Shown here one piece after another: positions 1 to 7,486 of a stretch of DNA of 30,216 nt. Source of the stretch: Alphaproteobacteria bacterium MarineAlpha3_Bin3 (GTDB taxonomy: Bacteria; Pseudomonadota; Alphaproteobacteria; Rhodospirillales; Casp-alpha2); the NCBI GenBank assembly GCA_002938075.1, contig PTLK01000004.1, positions 1-30,216 on the forward strand. The letters run 5' to 3'. Each line of letters starts with the position of its first letter. The first letter of the stretch is position 1. Made by a program: the position numbers and the translations under genes. Under the pieces are notes generated by a model. That model was not told the origin of the DNA. It searched no databases and saw only the letters and a list, made by a program, of their open reading frames with translations.

Positions 1-822
1 GTCTGGGGGCTGATCATCGCTCTGATCGCCCTCGGCCTGTCGATCATTTTCGGGCTGCTTGACATCATCAATGTCGCGCACGGCGACTTCTTCATGGTCG
101 GAACGGTCTTTGCCTGGACCGTCATTCTGTTGACCGGCAATTTTTGGCTGGCTTTCCTGATCGTTCCTTTAATCGGCATGTTGCTGGGATCGTTTGTCGA
201 GCGCGTCGTCATCCGGCCGGTGGAAAACTCGGCCGCGCTTTCTATCGTCGCCACCTTCGGCCTTTCCCTGATTTTGCAGGAAGGCGTTCGCGCCACCTTT
301 GGCGCGACGCCTAAGAGGATCCTGGACCCGATCGGTATGACGATCCCGGTCATGGGCTTTGACTATCAGGTATACAGGTTGTTTGCCGCCGCCATTTCCA
401 TCGCCGCGATCATCGCCTTTTTCTTGTTCTTGCACAGGACCAAGTTCGGCACCTGGATGCGGGCCGTGCGCCAGGACCGGGATACCGCCATCGCCATGGG
501 GGTGCCCGCCAATCGTATCTTTGTCGTTACTTTCGGCTTAGGCACGGCGCTGGCTATGTTCGGTGGCGTCGTGGCGGCACCGATTACCAGTGTCGAATTT
601 CGCCTTGGGCTCGACGTTTTGCCTCTTTGCTTCATGGCCGTGATCATCGGCGGACTTGGCAATCTTCCCGGCACGGTGGCGGCGGCGGTCCTGTTGGCAT
701 TCGTCGAAGGCATCCTCACCAGCTTCACCGAACCAACGACGGCGAGAATTATCTCGCTTTTGTTCATGAGCGGGGTGTTGTTGTTGCGTCCACAGGGGAT
801 CTTCGCACGGAGCACTGGATGA
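1..822 (+). CDS. livH: LivH-type branched-chain amino-acid ABC transporter permease (5' partial)
   Basis: The frame is open from base 1 and its start lies outside the window; 273 residues are visible. It is an inner-membrane permease of the LivH family. The visible N-terminus has the family segment GLSIIFGLLDIINVAHGDFF, followed by alternating hydrophobic helices and the late loop AVIIGGLGNLPGTVAAA that is typical of LivH. It should form the transmembrane pore with a LivM-type partner for a binding-protein-dependent importer. The stop TGA overlaps the next start as ATGA, which indicates translational coupling within a permease-ATPase operon. The substrate cannot be read from the permease; downstream nitrilase and amidase genes suggest an amide or nitrile rather than leucine, which is inference. 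Confidence 0.93.
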   Translation, partial: VWGLIIALIALGLSIIFGLLDIINVAHGDFFMVGTVFAWTVILLTGNFWLAFLIVPLIGMLLGSFVERVVIRPVENSAALSIVATFGLSLILQEGVRATFGATPKRILDPIGMTIPVMGFDYQVYRLFAAAISIAAIIAFFLFLHRTKFGTWMRAVRQDRDTAIAMGVPANRIFVVTFGLGTALAMFGGVVAAPITSVEFRLGLDVLPLCFMAVIIGGLGNLPGTVAAAVLLAFVEGILTSFTEPTTARIISLLFMSGVLLLRPQGIFARSTG

Positions 823-1835
823 GCACGCTGACTTTATTTCCCGAGGGCTCGCCCCGGGGCCTCTTCCGCTCTCCCGGCGCCGGGGTTGCCTGTCTGGCCG
901 CCTTTTTTGCGTTGCTTCCGTGGTTGGTGCCCGATTACCAGCAGGTCTTCATCGCCGAGATCCTCATTTGGGGCCTGTTTGCCATGTCGTTCGCTTTGGT
1001 GTTCGGTTTCGGCGGCATGTTGTCCTTTGCCCAGGCGGTATTCTTCGGCGCCGGGTGCTACGGGTTCAATCTCGGGACTTACTATTTCGGCTTCAATACC
1101 TGGGGGGCGGTTTTTTCCGCCGTTGTGGCGGCGGTTCTTTTCGCCATTCCGGTTGGTTTCATTGCCACCCGGGTTCGCCACCACCATTTCCTGATTGTCA
1201 CAGTGATTATTTCGGTGTTGGTGGTGACGGTGCTGGCGTCGGGACACTGGAAGTGGATCGCAGGACCCTACGTGACGCGGTCCCTGACTTTCGTTCCAGA
1301 GGTGCCGTTGGGGTTTGTAACGTTTAGTTTCTTCAAGGAAGAAGTCGCCTATTACTTCACCGTGGTGATGGTGGGAGCGGCGTTTTTCGTTTGCCGGCGG
1401 ATCATCAACTCGGCCTTCGGCCGCGCCATGCTGGCCGTCAAGGACAACGAAGCGAGGGCCCAGATGATTGGGCTTAACGTCAAGAGGCTTCGTTGGATGC
1501 TGTTCATCATCGCCGCAGGCGTCGCCGGATACGCCGGGGCCCTTTACGCGCTGCTGGCGCGCTATACGAACCTGGAGTTTTTTCACTGGGTTTATTCGGG
1601 CAAGGCCATCGTCATGGCGATGATCGGCGGCGTTGGGTCCCTGGCGGGGCCATTCGTCGGCACCGCTTTTTATATGATCTCCACCGAATACCTTTCGCGC
1701 TTCTTCGAGCAATTCATCATCGTGTTCGGTGTCATTCTGCTGATTGTCATCCGATATGCGCCGGAGGGCCTGTGGGGATTGATCCTGCGCGGCATTCGGG
1801 AATTGGGCCAACATGAAAACGTTACAAAACCTTGA
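819..1835 (+). CDS. livM: LivM-type ABC transporter permease, first of two
   Basis: 338 residues from the ATG that overlaps the livH stop. The open frame extends further upstream, but that part is out-of-frame livH sequence, so 819 is the natural start. The LivM family core is clear: IWGLFAMSFALVFGFGGM then LSFAQAVFFGAGCYG, a cytoplasmic EAA-like stretch around AVKDNEARAQMIGLN, and the C-terminal AMIGGVGSLAGPFVGTAFY. The periplasmic loop that in most LivM proteins reads TGG-x-DGL is replaced here by a segment around WIAGPYVTRSL. Its 3' end overlaps the following permease by 23 bp. Together with livH it would form the pore; whether it pairs with LivH at the same time as the second LivM is unknown. 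Confidence 0.92.
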   Translation: MSTLTLFPEGSPRGLFRSPGAGVACLAAFFALLPWLVPDYQQVFIAEILIWGLFAMSFALVFGFGGMLSFAQAVFFGAGCYGFNLGTYYFGFNTWGAVFSAVVAAVLFAIPVGFIATRVRHHHFLIVTVIISVLVVTVLASGHWKWIAGPYVTRSLTFVPEVPLGFVTFSFFKEEVAYYFTVVMVGAAFFVCRRIINSAFGRAMLAVKDNEARAQMIGLNVKRLRWMLFIIAAGVAGYAGALYALLARYTNLEFFHWVYSGKAIVMAMIGGVGSLAGPFVGTAFYMISTEYLSRFFEQFIIVFGVILLIVIRYAPEGLWGLILRGIRELGQHENVTKP

Positions 1836-2856
1836 ACCGCTGCAAATCCTTGGCCTGATCGGCGCTTTGTTCTTCCTGACGGCGCCCATCACGATTCCCC
1901 TGGTGGCAAACGATTTCTGGGTCAGCATTGTCGCCGAGATCATGATCTGGGGGCTTTTCGCGGCCAGCGCCAACCTGCTGTTTGGTTATACGGGTTTGTT
2001 GTCGTTCGGCCAGGCGGTTTATTTCGGCATGGGCGCCTACGGCGTCGCGCTTTCCATCGACATCTTCGGCTTTTCGTTTTGGCCGGCGGTCTTGGTGGGT
2101 ATTGCCGTCGCCACCGTGACCGCCTTCATCACCGGAATCTTCGCGGCGCGCCTGACGTGGCACTATTTTGCGATCATTACCGTCGTTTTCTCGCTGATCT
2201 TTTTCTTCATCACCGTGGGCTGGTACGACGTCACCGGCGGCGATGACGGCTTGCCGTTCACCTTGCCGCCGGTTTTCAAGGCCGGCGGTTTCGAGGTCAG
2301 CCTGCTGGATTTGACCTTCCAGTACTATTTTATCCTGGCCGTCGTCGCCGGATGTTTCGCGCTCATGCACATGCTCTTGAAAAGCCCCCTCGGTTTCGCC
2401 TTCATCGCCGTCAGGGAAAACGCCTCCAGGGCTGGCCTGGTCGGCTACAACCCCTACATGATCCGCCTTGTCTCGTTCGTCTTCGCCGGATTTTTCGCCG
2501 GCGTCTCGGGCGTTCTGTTTGCGCTCTTTTCGCGTTCCGCTTCGGCCCACTTTCTGTTTTGGACGGTATCCGGAGAAGGCGTCGTCTGGATGATCGTCGG
2601 CGGGGCGGGAACGTTGTTCGGTCCTGTCCTGGGCGCCGCCTTTCTGATTATCGTCCGCGAGGAATTGTCCCTTTACTGGGAGCACTACCTCCTAGTGGTC
2701 GGCGTCATTGTCATTCTGTTCGTCACCTATGCGCCGCAAGGCATCATGGGCCTCTTGAAATCGGCTTTGGACCGCATCTTTAAAAGAGAGCGCGAAGCCG
2801 CGAATTCTGTCCCCACTGTCGGTGAGGCCGTTGCCAAGGAAGGGCCTGAATCATGA
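1813..2856 (+). CDS. livM: LivM-type ABC transporter permease, second of two
   Basis: 347 residues, starting inside the 3' end of the preceding livM (23-bp overlap). It shares the same architecture as its neighbour: IWGLFAASANLLFGYTGLLS, then FGQAVYFGMGAYG, and a C-terminal IVGGAGTLFGPVLGAAF. Unlike its neighbour it keeps the canonical LivM loop TGGDDGLPF. The C-terminal tail after the last helix is short, charged and probably cytoplasmic. The pair looks like an old, strongly diverged duplication rather than a recent one. The stop overlaps the livG start (ATGA). An importer with one LivH and two LivM genes is unusual; the two LivM proteins may form alternative heterodimers with LivH, which is inference. 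Confidence 0.92.
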   Translation: MKTLQNLEPLQILGLIGALFFLTAPITIPLVANDFWVSIVAEIMIWGLFAASANLLFGYTGLLSFGQAVYFGMGAYGVALSIDIFGFSFWPAVLVGIAVATVTAFITGIFAARLTWHYFAIITVVFSLIFFFITVGWYDVTGGDDGLPFTLPPVFKAGGFEVSLLDLTFQYYFILAVVAGCFALMHMLLKSPLGFAFIAVRENASRAGLVGYNPYMIRLVSFVFAGFFAGVSGVLFALFSRSASAHFLFWTVSGEGVVWMIVGGAGTLFGPVLGAAFLIIVREELSLYWEHYLLVVGVIVILFVTYAPQGIMGLLKSALDRIFKREREAANSVPTVGEAVAKEGPES

Positions 2857-3626
2857 ACACACCCGTGCTTCAGGTGGAGGGTCTGACCAAGACGTTCGGC
2901 GGATTGACCGCTGTCGATAACGTCCATTTCACCCTTCCGGGAGGCGGCCTCCACGCCGTCATCGGGCCCAATGGTGCTGGCAAGACGACCTTTTTTAATT
3001 TGATCTCGGGGTTCTTGCGGGCGAACTCGGGAAGCGTGATTTTCAACGGCGAGAACATCATCGGCCGCAAACCCCACGAGATCAGCCGCCTTGGAATCGC
3101 TCGCACGCTCCAGATCAAAAGTGTCTTCACCGGCCTTAGCGTTTACGACAATGTCTGGATTGCCGTCATGGGCCAGTCCCGGTTCCTGAATCCCTTCAAA
3201 TCCGCAGGCAGCTACACCGATGTCGCCGCCAACGTCGAGGCCATCCTCAAGGATATGGGGCTCTCTGATTTTGCCAAAGAACTCGCCGGCAACCTTTCCT
3301 ATGGCGACGTTGCGCTCCTTGAGATCTCTATTGCCTTGGCCACCCAACCCAAACTTTTGCTGTTGGACGAGCCCATTTCCGGCATGAGTCCCAGCGAAAC
3401 CAAGCATACCGTGGAAATCATCCGCGGCCTCTCGACGCGCCTCGACGTGATTCTCATCGAACATGACATGGAAGTGGTTTTCGGCGCCGCCGATGTCATT
3501 ACGGTCATGAACCAAGGCGCGATTATTTGCCAGGGGTCTCCAGAGGCTGTTTCCAATGACCCCAGTGTCCAGGAAGCGTACCTGGGCACACCCGGGGAGG
3601 AGGACGAGGAAGAACTCAGTGCTTAA
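2853..3626 (+). CDS. livG: LivG-type ABC transporter ATP-binding protein
   Basis: 257 residues, the usual LivG size, starting at the ATG that overlaps the previous stop. It is a cytoplasmic ATPase that energises the Liv-type importer. The Walker A motif is GPNGAGKTT near residue 40 and Walker B is KLLLLDEPISGM. The H-loop is in LIEHDMEVVF, and the LivG insertion between Walker A and the signature is present. The signature is LSYGD followed by VALLEISIAL, where LivG proteins normally have a Q/R-rich LSYGDQRRLEIA; the core LSYG is retained. The tail is acidic (GEEDEEELSA). It is coupled to livF by an 8-bp overlap. Confidence 0.93.
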   Translation: MNTPVLQVEGLTKTFGGLTAVDNVHFTLPGGGLHAVIGPNGAGKTTFFNLISGFLRANSGSVIFNGENIIGRKPHEISRLGIARTLQIKSVFTGLSVYDNVWIAVMGQSRFLNPFKSAGSYTDVAANVEAILKDMGLSDFAKELAGNLSYGDVALLEISIALATQPKLLLLDEPISGMSPSETKHTVEIIRGLSTRLDVILIEHDMEVVFGAADVITVMNQGAIICQGSPEAVSNDPSVQEAYLGTPGEEDEEELSA

Positions 3627-4326
3627 ACTCGAGGGGTTGAACACGCACTACGGCAAAAGCCACGTCCTGCAAGGGGTGGACCTCAAGGTCGGGGACGGCG
3701 AGTCCGTGGCCCTTTTGGGCCGTAACGGCGTTGGTAAGACGACGACGCTCAGGAGCATCATGGGGCTGACCCCGCCCAGTAGTGGTGCGGTCACTTTTGG
3801 AGATACCCGGACCGATCAGATTGAGCCGCATTTGATTCCCCGGCTGGGCCTCGGTTATGTGCCGCAGGGGCGGCGGATATTTTCCAACCTGACGGTATTT
3901 GAAAATCTCTGCATCGGGCTTAACCGTCCGCCGACGGAGGACGAACTTGACGAAATCTACCAACAATTTCCTATCCTCAAGGAACGCACGACCCAGGCCG
4001 GGGGAACCCTGTCCGGTGGAGAACAGCAAATGCTAGCCATTGCCCGCTGTCTGGTCATGAAGTCGAAGATGCTACTCATGGACGAACCTACCGAAGGGAT
4101 CATGCCCAAGTTGGTAGCCACACTGCGTAATAAAATCCGCGCCGTAAACGCGAGCGGGATTTCGGTTCTTCTTGTCGAACAGAATTTTGTTATGGCTCTA
4201 GCGGTGTGCACCCGTATCTATATTATGGAAAAGGGTGTAATATGTTACGAAGGAAGTTCACACGACCTTCGGGAAAATCCCGACATTGCCCATCGTTACT
4301 TGGGAGTTGCTATCGAGAGCAGTTAA
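3619..4326 (+). CDS. livF: LivF-type ABC transporter ATP-binding protein
   Basis: 235 residues from a GTG start at 3619. An in-frame ATG exists at 3556, but it lies inside livG and adds a non-homologous leader. The GTG gives MLKLEGLNTHYGKSHVLQGV, the normal LivF beginning, and has a purine-rich GGAGGACGAGG upstream. Walker A is GRNGVGKTT, the signature is LSGGEQQMLAIAR, Walker B is KMLLMDEPTEG, and the switch region LLVEQNFVMA is typical of LivF. It pairs with LivG as the second nucleotide-binding domain. The next gene starts 50 bp downstream with its own strong ribosome site. Confidence 0.93.
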   Translation: MLKLEGLNTHYGKSHVLQGVDLKVGDGESVALLGRNGVGKTTTLRSIMGLTPPSSGAVTFGDTRTDQIEPHLIPRLGLGYVPQGRRIFSNLTVFENLCIGLNRPPTEDELDEIYQQFPILKERTTQAGGTLSGGEQQMLAIARCLVMKSKMLLMDEPTEGIMPKLVATLRNKIRAVNASGISVLLVEQNFVMALAVCTRIYIMEKGVICYEGSSHDLRENPDIAHRYLGVAIESS

Positions 4327-4362
4327 CCGAATTATTTCAATAAACTTATGAGAATAGATTAA

Positions 4363-4370
4363 GGGAGGAG
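4363..4370 (+). promoter_or_regulatory. Strong Shine-Dalgarno site of the binding-protein gene
   Basis: GGGAGGAG lies 6 bases before the ATG at 4377. It is much stronger than the sites of the coupled permease and ATPase genes, which fits the higher expression normally needed for a periplasmic binding protein. Confidence 0.75.
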
Positions 4371-4376
4371 TCGACG

Positions 4377-5651
4377 ATGACGACATCACGACGAAGTTTT
4401 ATGAAAATGGTTTTGGCAGGAACGGCCCTCGGGCAAGGCTTGAACCTGACGTTGACGAAGAACCTGTTCGCCAAGACCACAGGCGAGCCCATCATCATCG
4501 GCCACCAGTGCGACCTCACGGGCGGGATTTCGTCATGGGGCTATTGGCACGACAAGGCGGCAAAGGCGGCGGTTGATTATCTTAACGACAACAACGGCAT
4601 CGCCGGGCGGCCGGTCAAGTACGTGGTCGAGGACACGGAAACCAACGCGCCCACGGGGGCGCGCAAGTTCCGCTCCTTGGTGCAACGTTCCAAGGCCGAC
4701 TTCGTCATCGGTTCGGTGCACTCCGGCATCAACCTGGCGACGGTGCCAATCGCCAAAGAACTGAAGACGATTTACATCCCGCAAGGCATGGCGGCGGTAA
4801 TGACCGGCGCCAAGGGCAACCGTTACGTGTTCCGGGTCAACAGCGATACCTACTCGCAAGCTGCGGCCGGAGCGGCCTGGGCGATGAATAACCTGGGCAA
4901 GAACTGGGGATTCATCTTTGCCGATTACGGTTGGGGCTGGAGCCACTTCAATGAGCACAAGGCAGTCCTGGATAAGCTTGGCGCGAGCGTTGGCAAGCCC
5001 ATTGCGGTGCCGCTCGACGCCAAGGACTTCCTGCCCTATCTAACCAAGGTCGCCAAGGGGACAGACGAACTCTACTCGATTTTCTTCGGTTCGCAGTCGG
5101 TGGCCTACTACACGCAGAGCAAGTCCTTAGGGCTGGATAAGCGCATGAAACGGTATTCCGTGATTTGCACCCACGAAGCGATTTCGCCGAAGGACATGGG
5201 CGGCGCGTCCGAGGGCATTTACATGCTTGAGTACCATCCGCGCATGCTCAAGTACAAAGACACGCCCCATAATCGCAAAGTCCGTGACCTGATGCGGGTC
5301 GATCCGGTAGACGGCAAAGAAGACGGCTCCAAAAAAATTATCGCTGGCAGCCATTACTGGGCCGTGTGGGAAGGCATCTTCTTCATCCAGAAGGCGATCG
5401 AAAAGAGCGGCTGGAAGTCGAAGAAAGACACGCCGGACTTCATCCAGGCCCTCGAAGGTTTGGCGGTCAAGGAATCCTTCGAACACCCGCAGGGCGACAA
5501 GGTCATGCGGGCGAAGGACCACAAGGCGGTGATCAACTTCTACATGAGCAAGGTGCAGAACGGCGAGATTCACGTTCAGCACAACATACCGGCCGCTGAC
5601 GTGGAAAGCCGGTTCCCACCCCGCTACGACTTCACGAAAGAGTCGTTCTAG
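4377..5651 (+). CDS. Periplasmic substrate-binding protein of the Liv/urea/amide type, Tat-exported
   Basis: 424 residues. The N-terminus carries a twin-arginine motif SRRSFMK at residues 4-10 followed by a hydrophobic stretch (VLAGTALGQGLNLTL), so export by the Tat pathway is predicted. The mature part begins with a Peripla_BP_6 type fold: IIIGHQCDLTGGISSWG, then a DTETNAPTGARKFRSLV segment and a repeating alpha/beta pattern. Such proteins bind amino acids, urea, short amides or aromatic acids and deliver them to LivHMGF. Its place after livF and before a nitrilase makes an amide or nitrile ligand plausible, but no residue seen here proves the ligand. It ends in TAG followed by a strong hairpin. 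Confidence 0.9.
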   Translation: MTTSRRSFMKMVLAGTALGQGLNLTLTKNLFAKTTGEPIIIGHQCDLTGGISSWGYWHDKAAKAAVDYLNDNNGIAGRPVKYVVEDTETNAPTGARKFRSLVQRSKADFVIGSVHSGINLATVPIAKELKTIYIPQGMAAVMTGAKGNRYVFRVNSDTYSQAAAGAAWAMNNLGKNWGFIFADYGWGWSHFNEHKAVLDKLGASVGKPIAVPLDAKDFLPYLTKVAKGTDELYSIFFGSQSVAYYTQSKSLGLDKRMKRYSVICTHEAISPKDMGGASEGIYMLEYHPRMLKYKDTPHNRKVRDLMRVDPVDGKEDGSKKIIAGSHYWAVWEGIFFIQKAIEKSGWKSKKDTPDFIQALEGLAVKESFEHPQGDKVMRAKDHKAVINFYMSKVQNGEIHVQHNIPAADVESRFPPRYDFTKESF

Positions 5652-5663
5652 ATTGGCGGCGCT

Positions 5664-5700
5664 CCGGGGCGGCGGGTTCCGCCGCCCCGGTGGCGCTTTT
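5664..5700 (+). terminator. Strong GC-rich hairpin after the binding-protein gene
   Basis: A perfect 12-bp stem (5664-5675 with 5679-5690, arm CCGGGGCGGCGG) closes a 3-base GTT loop, 12 bases after the stop. Only four T residues follow, six bases away. It may be a weak or partial terminator, or an mRNA-stabilising hairpin that keeps transporter mRNA in excess over the downstream enzymes. Confidence 0.6.
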
Positions 5701-5732
5701 GGTTTCAGAACATGGCGGCGGAAGGGAAAGAC

Positions 5733-6794
5733 ATGGGCACCTATCCCGCCTACACAGTAGCGGCAGCACACGTCGCGCCGGTTTTTCTCGATCTGGAAGC
5801 CACCGTCGAAAAGGCTTGCTCGGTGATCGAGGAGGCGGCCCGAAACGGGGCCCGGCTTGTGGCGTTTCCCGAGGCCTATATCCCGGCCTTCCCTGTTTGG
5901 TCGGCGCTTCGCGCGCCGATCCACAACCACGACCTGTTTAAGCGGCTGGCGGCCAATGCCGTCCGCGTTCCAGGGCCTGAGGTGGCGAGGATTTCCGCCA
6001 GCGCCCGCAATTCCGGCATATTCGTCTCCATCGGCATCAACGAGGGCACGGAAGCCAGCGTCGGATGCATATGGAACGCCAACCTGCTTATTGGCGAAGA
6101 CGGCTCCATTCTCAACCATCACCGCAAGCTGGTGCCGACGTTTTTCGAAAAACTGATTTGGGCGAACGGAGATGGCGCCGGGCTTCGGGTTTCGGAGACG
6201 CCCTTGGGTAGGATCGGCGCCCTTATTTGCGGCGAGAATACCAATCCCCTGGCGCGGTTTACGCTGATGGCGCAGGGTGAACAGGTCCATATTTCCACCT
6301 ATCCACCGTCCTGGCCCACCAAGGACCCCAAAGAAGGGGGTAATTACGACCTCGCCGCCGCCATTCGCGTTCGAGCCGGCGCCCACTCTTTCGAGGCCAA
6401 GTGCTTCAATATCGTCGCTTCCGGGTTTATGGACAAACCCATGCTGGACGCGCTGGCGGACCTCGACAAGGACGCAGGGCGTATTCTCGACAACAGCCCC
6501 CGCGGCGTTTCCATGGTCATCGGCCCCGACGCCGAAACCGTCGGCGACGTGATCAGCGACTCCGAAGGCATCCTCTATGCCGACATCGACCTGGATGCCT
6601 GCGTGGAACCTAAGCAGTTCCACGACGTGGTCGGTTCTTACAATCGCTTCGATATTTTCAAGCTGACCGTGGACCGCTCTGAAAACAGGCCCGTCATGTT
6701 TGCGGCAGAAGACATCTCCCGGGAAACCGGCGCCTCGCGGGAAAGTTACCCCGAAGACCCCAAACCATCGAGTATCCTGGAGATTACGGGCTGA
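5733..6794 (+). CDS. Nitrilase (carbon-nitrogen hydrolase superfamily)
   Basis: 353 residues from ATG 5733. An in-frame ATG at 5712 would add seven residues, but 5733 has GGAAGGG at ideal spacing and matches where the family fold begins (TVAAAHVAPVFLDLEATVEK). The catalytic triad is visible: Glu47 in AFPEAYIPAFP, Lys132 in HHRKLVPTFFEK and Cys166 in ALICGENTNPLAR. Family members hydrolyse nitriles to the carboxylic acid and ammonia in the cytoplasm; the CGENTNPLAR signature is nitrilase-like rather than amidase- or NAD-synthetase-like. Aliphatic versus aromatic preference cannot be decided here, and cyanide hydrolysis is an alternative. The stop overlaps the next start (TGATG). The neighbouring importer and amidase suggest a nitrile or amide utilisation operon. 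Confidence 0.9.
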   Translation: MGTYPAYTVAAAHVAPVFLDLEATVEKACSVIEEAARNGARLVAFPEAYIPAFPVWSALRAPIHNHDLFKRLAANAVRVPGPEVARISASARNSGIFVSIGINEGTEASVGCIWNANLLIGEDGSILNHHRKLVPTFFEKLIWANGDGAGLRVSETPLGRIGALICGENTNPLARFTLMAQGEQVHISTYPPSWPTKDPKEGGNYDLAAAIRVRAGAHSFEAKCFNIVASGFMDKPMLDALADLDKDAGRILDNSPRGVSMVIGPDAETVGDVISDSEGILYADIDLDACVEPKQFHDVVGSYNRFDIFKLTVDRSENRPVMFAAEDISRETGASRESYPEDPKPSSILEITG

Positions 6795-7441
6795 TGTCTG
6801 TTGCTTTTGGAAAATCGGGGGATGACGTGGTCCAGGCCCGGCCCATACCGACCAGAGTCTTATGGATACTTTCAATGGTGGCCGCAGTACTGGTCTTGCC
6901 GCTGATCATGTTTGCCCTCCTGGCCTACCGGCAGTTTGGGCTCTTTAATCCGAGTTATTATATTCCCTATGAGGAAATGCTCGACGCGTTTGGTTCCGGC
7001 GATCTACACGCCGTTTTCGACGCGCCGATTATTTCCGTAAACGTGACAAGTGGGCTACTGCTGTCGAACATGTTCTCTCTCAGTGTAGGACAGCTTCTGC
7101 TTTCCGTCGCACTCGGAGTCATCATGGGGCTGACCCTGGACGCCCAGTTTTCACTCAGGAAGGTTTGTAAACTAAAATCAGTCGGCGGTTCGGCGGCAGC
7201 GGCCGGGTCCGGGCTTGTCGCCACCCTAGCCGCCAGCGGCACCGGCATCCTTGGGTGCTGCGGCTCGGGGCTGACCGGCGGAATTCTTGCGCTCGCCGGG
7301 ATAAGCAGCGTCACGGCCACCCAAATTGCCGAAGTTTCCCCATTCATACAGGTCGCCTTGATTGCATTCTTTGTGCTGGCGTATTTAAGGTTTTCAAGGC
7401 GTCTGAAAATCGTGGCCACGCCTGTTTCGTCACCTTCCTAG
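6794..7441 (+). CDS. Unknown polytopic membrane protein with a Cys-Cys pair in a Gly-rich helix hairpin
   Basis: 215 residues, not recognised. Its start overlaps the nitrilase stop by one base, so it is translationally coupled to it. Hydrophobic segments are near residues 22-45, 98-115, 132-152, 157-173 and 182-199, so about five membrane spans. A loop of roughly 50 residues between the first two spans contains FNPSYYIPYEEMLDAFG. The most striking part is a Gly/Ala/Ser-rich helical hairpin centred on ASGTGILGCCGSGLTGG, with Cys155-Cys156 inside or beside the membrane. Vicinal cysteines in small membrane proteins can bind thiophilic metals or form redox pairs, but no such function is shown. 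Its position between nitrilase and amidase hints at a role with the same substrate, its uptake or efflux. Confidence 0.85.
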   Translation: MSVAFGKSGDDVVQARPIPTRVLWILSMVAAVLVLPLIMFALLAYRQFGLFNPSYYIPYEEMLDAFGSGDLHAVFDAPIISVNVTSGLLLSNMFSLSVGQLLLSVALGVIMGLTLDAQFSLRKVCKLKSVGGSAAAAGSGLVATLAASGTGILGCCGSGLTGGILALAGISSVTATQIAEVSPFIQVALIAFFVLAYLRFSRRLKIVATPVSSPS

Positions 7442-7486
7442 TTTTTAATCATAGAGCCTTGGGGTCTTGCCCGGAAAGCGAGGATA

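Noticed and set aside
834..1973. - strand open frame of 379 codons
   Set aside because: Antisense shadow of the permease genes with a His/Gln/Arg-rich product and no recognisable domain.
3556..3618. Longer livF from ATG 3556
   Set aside because: The extra 21 residues come from livG sequence in another frame, and the GTG at 3619 gives the normal family start with a purine-rich site upstream.
5127..6875. Long - strand open frame of 582 codons
   Set aside because: It runs antisense through the binding-protein and nitrilase genes, both of which have intact motifs; it shows no family features and arises from GC-rich codon bias.
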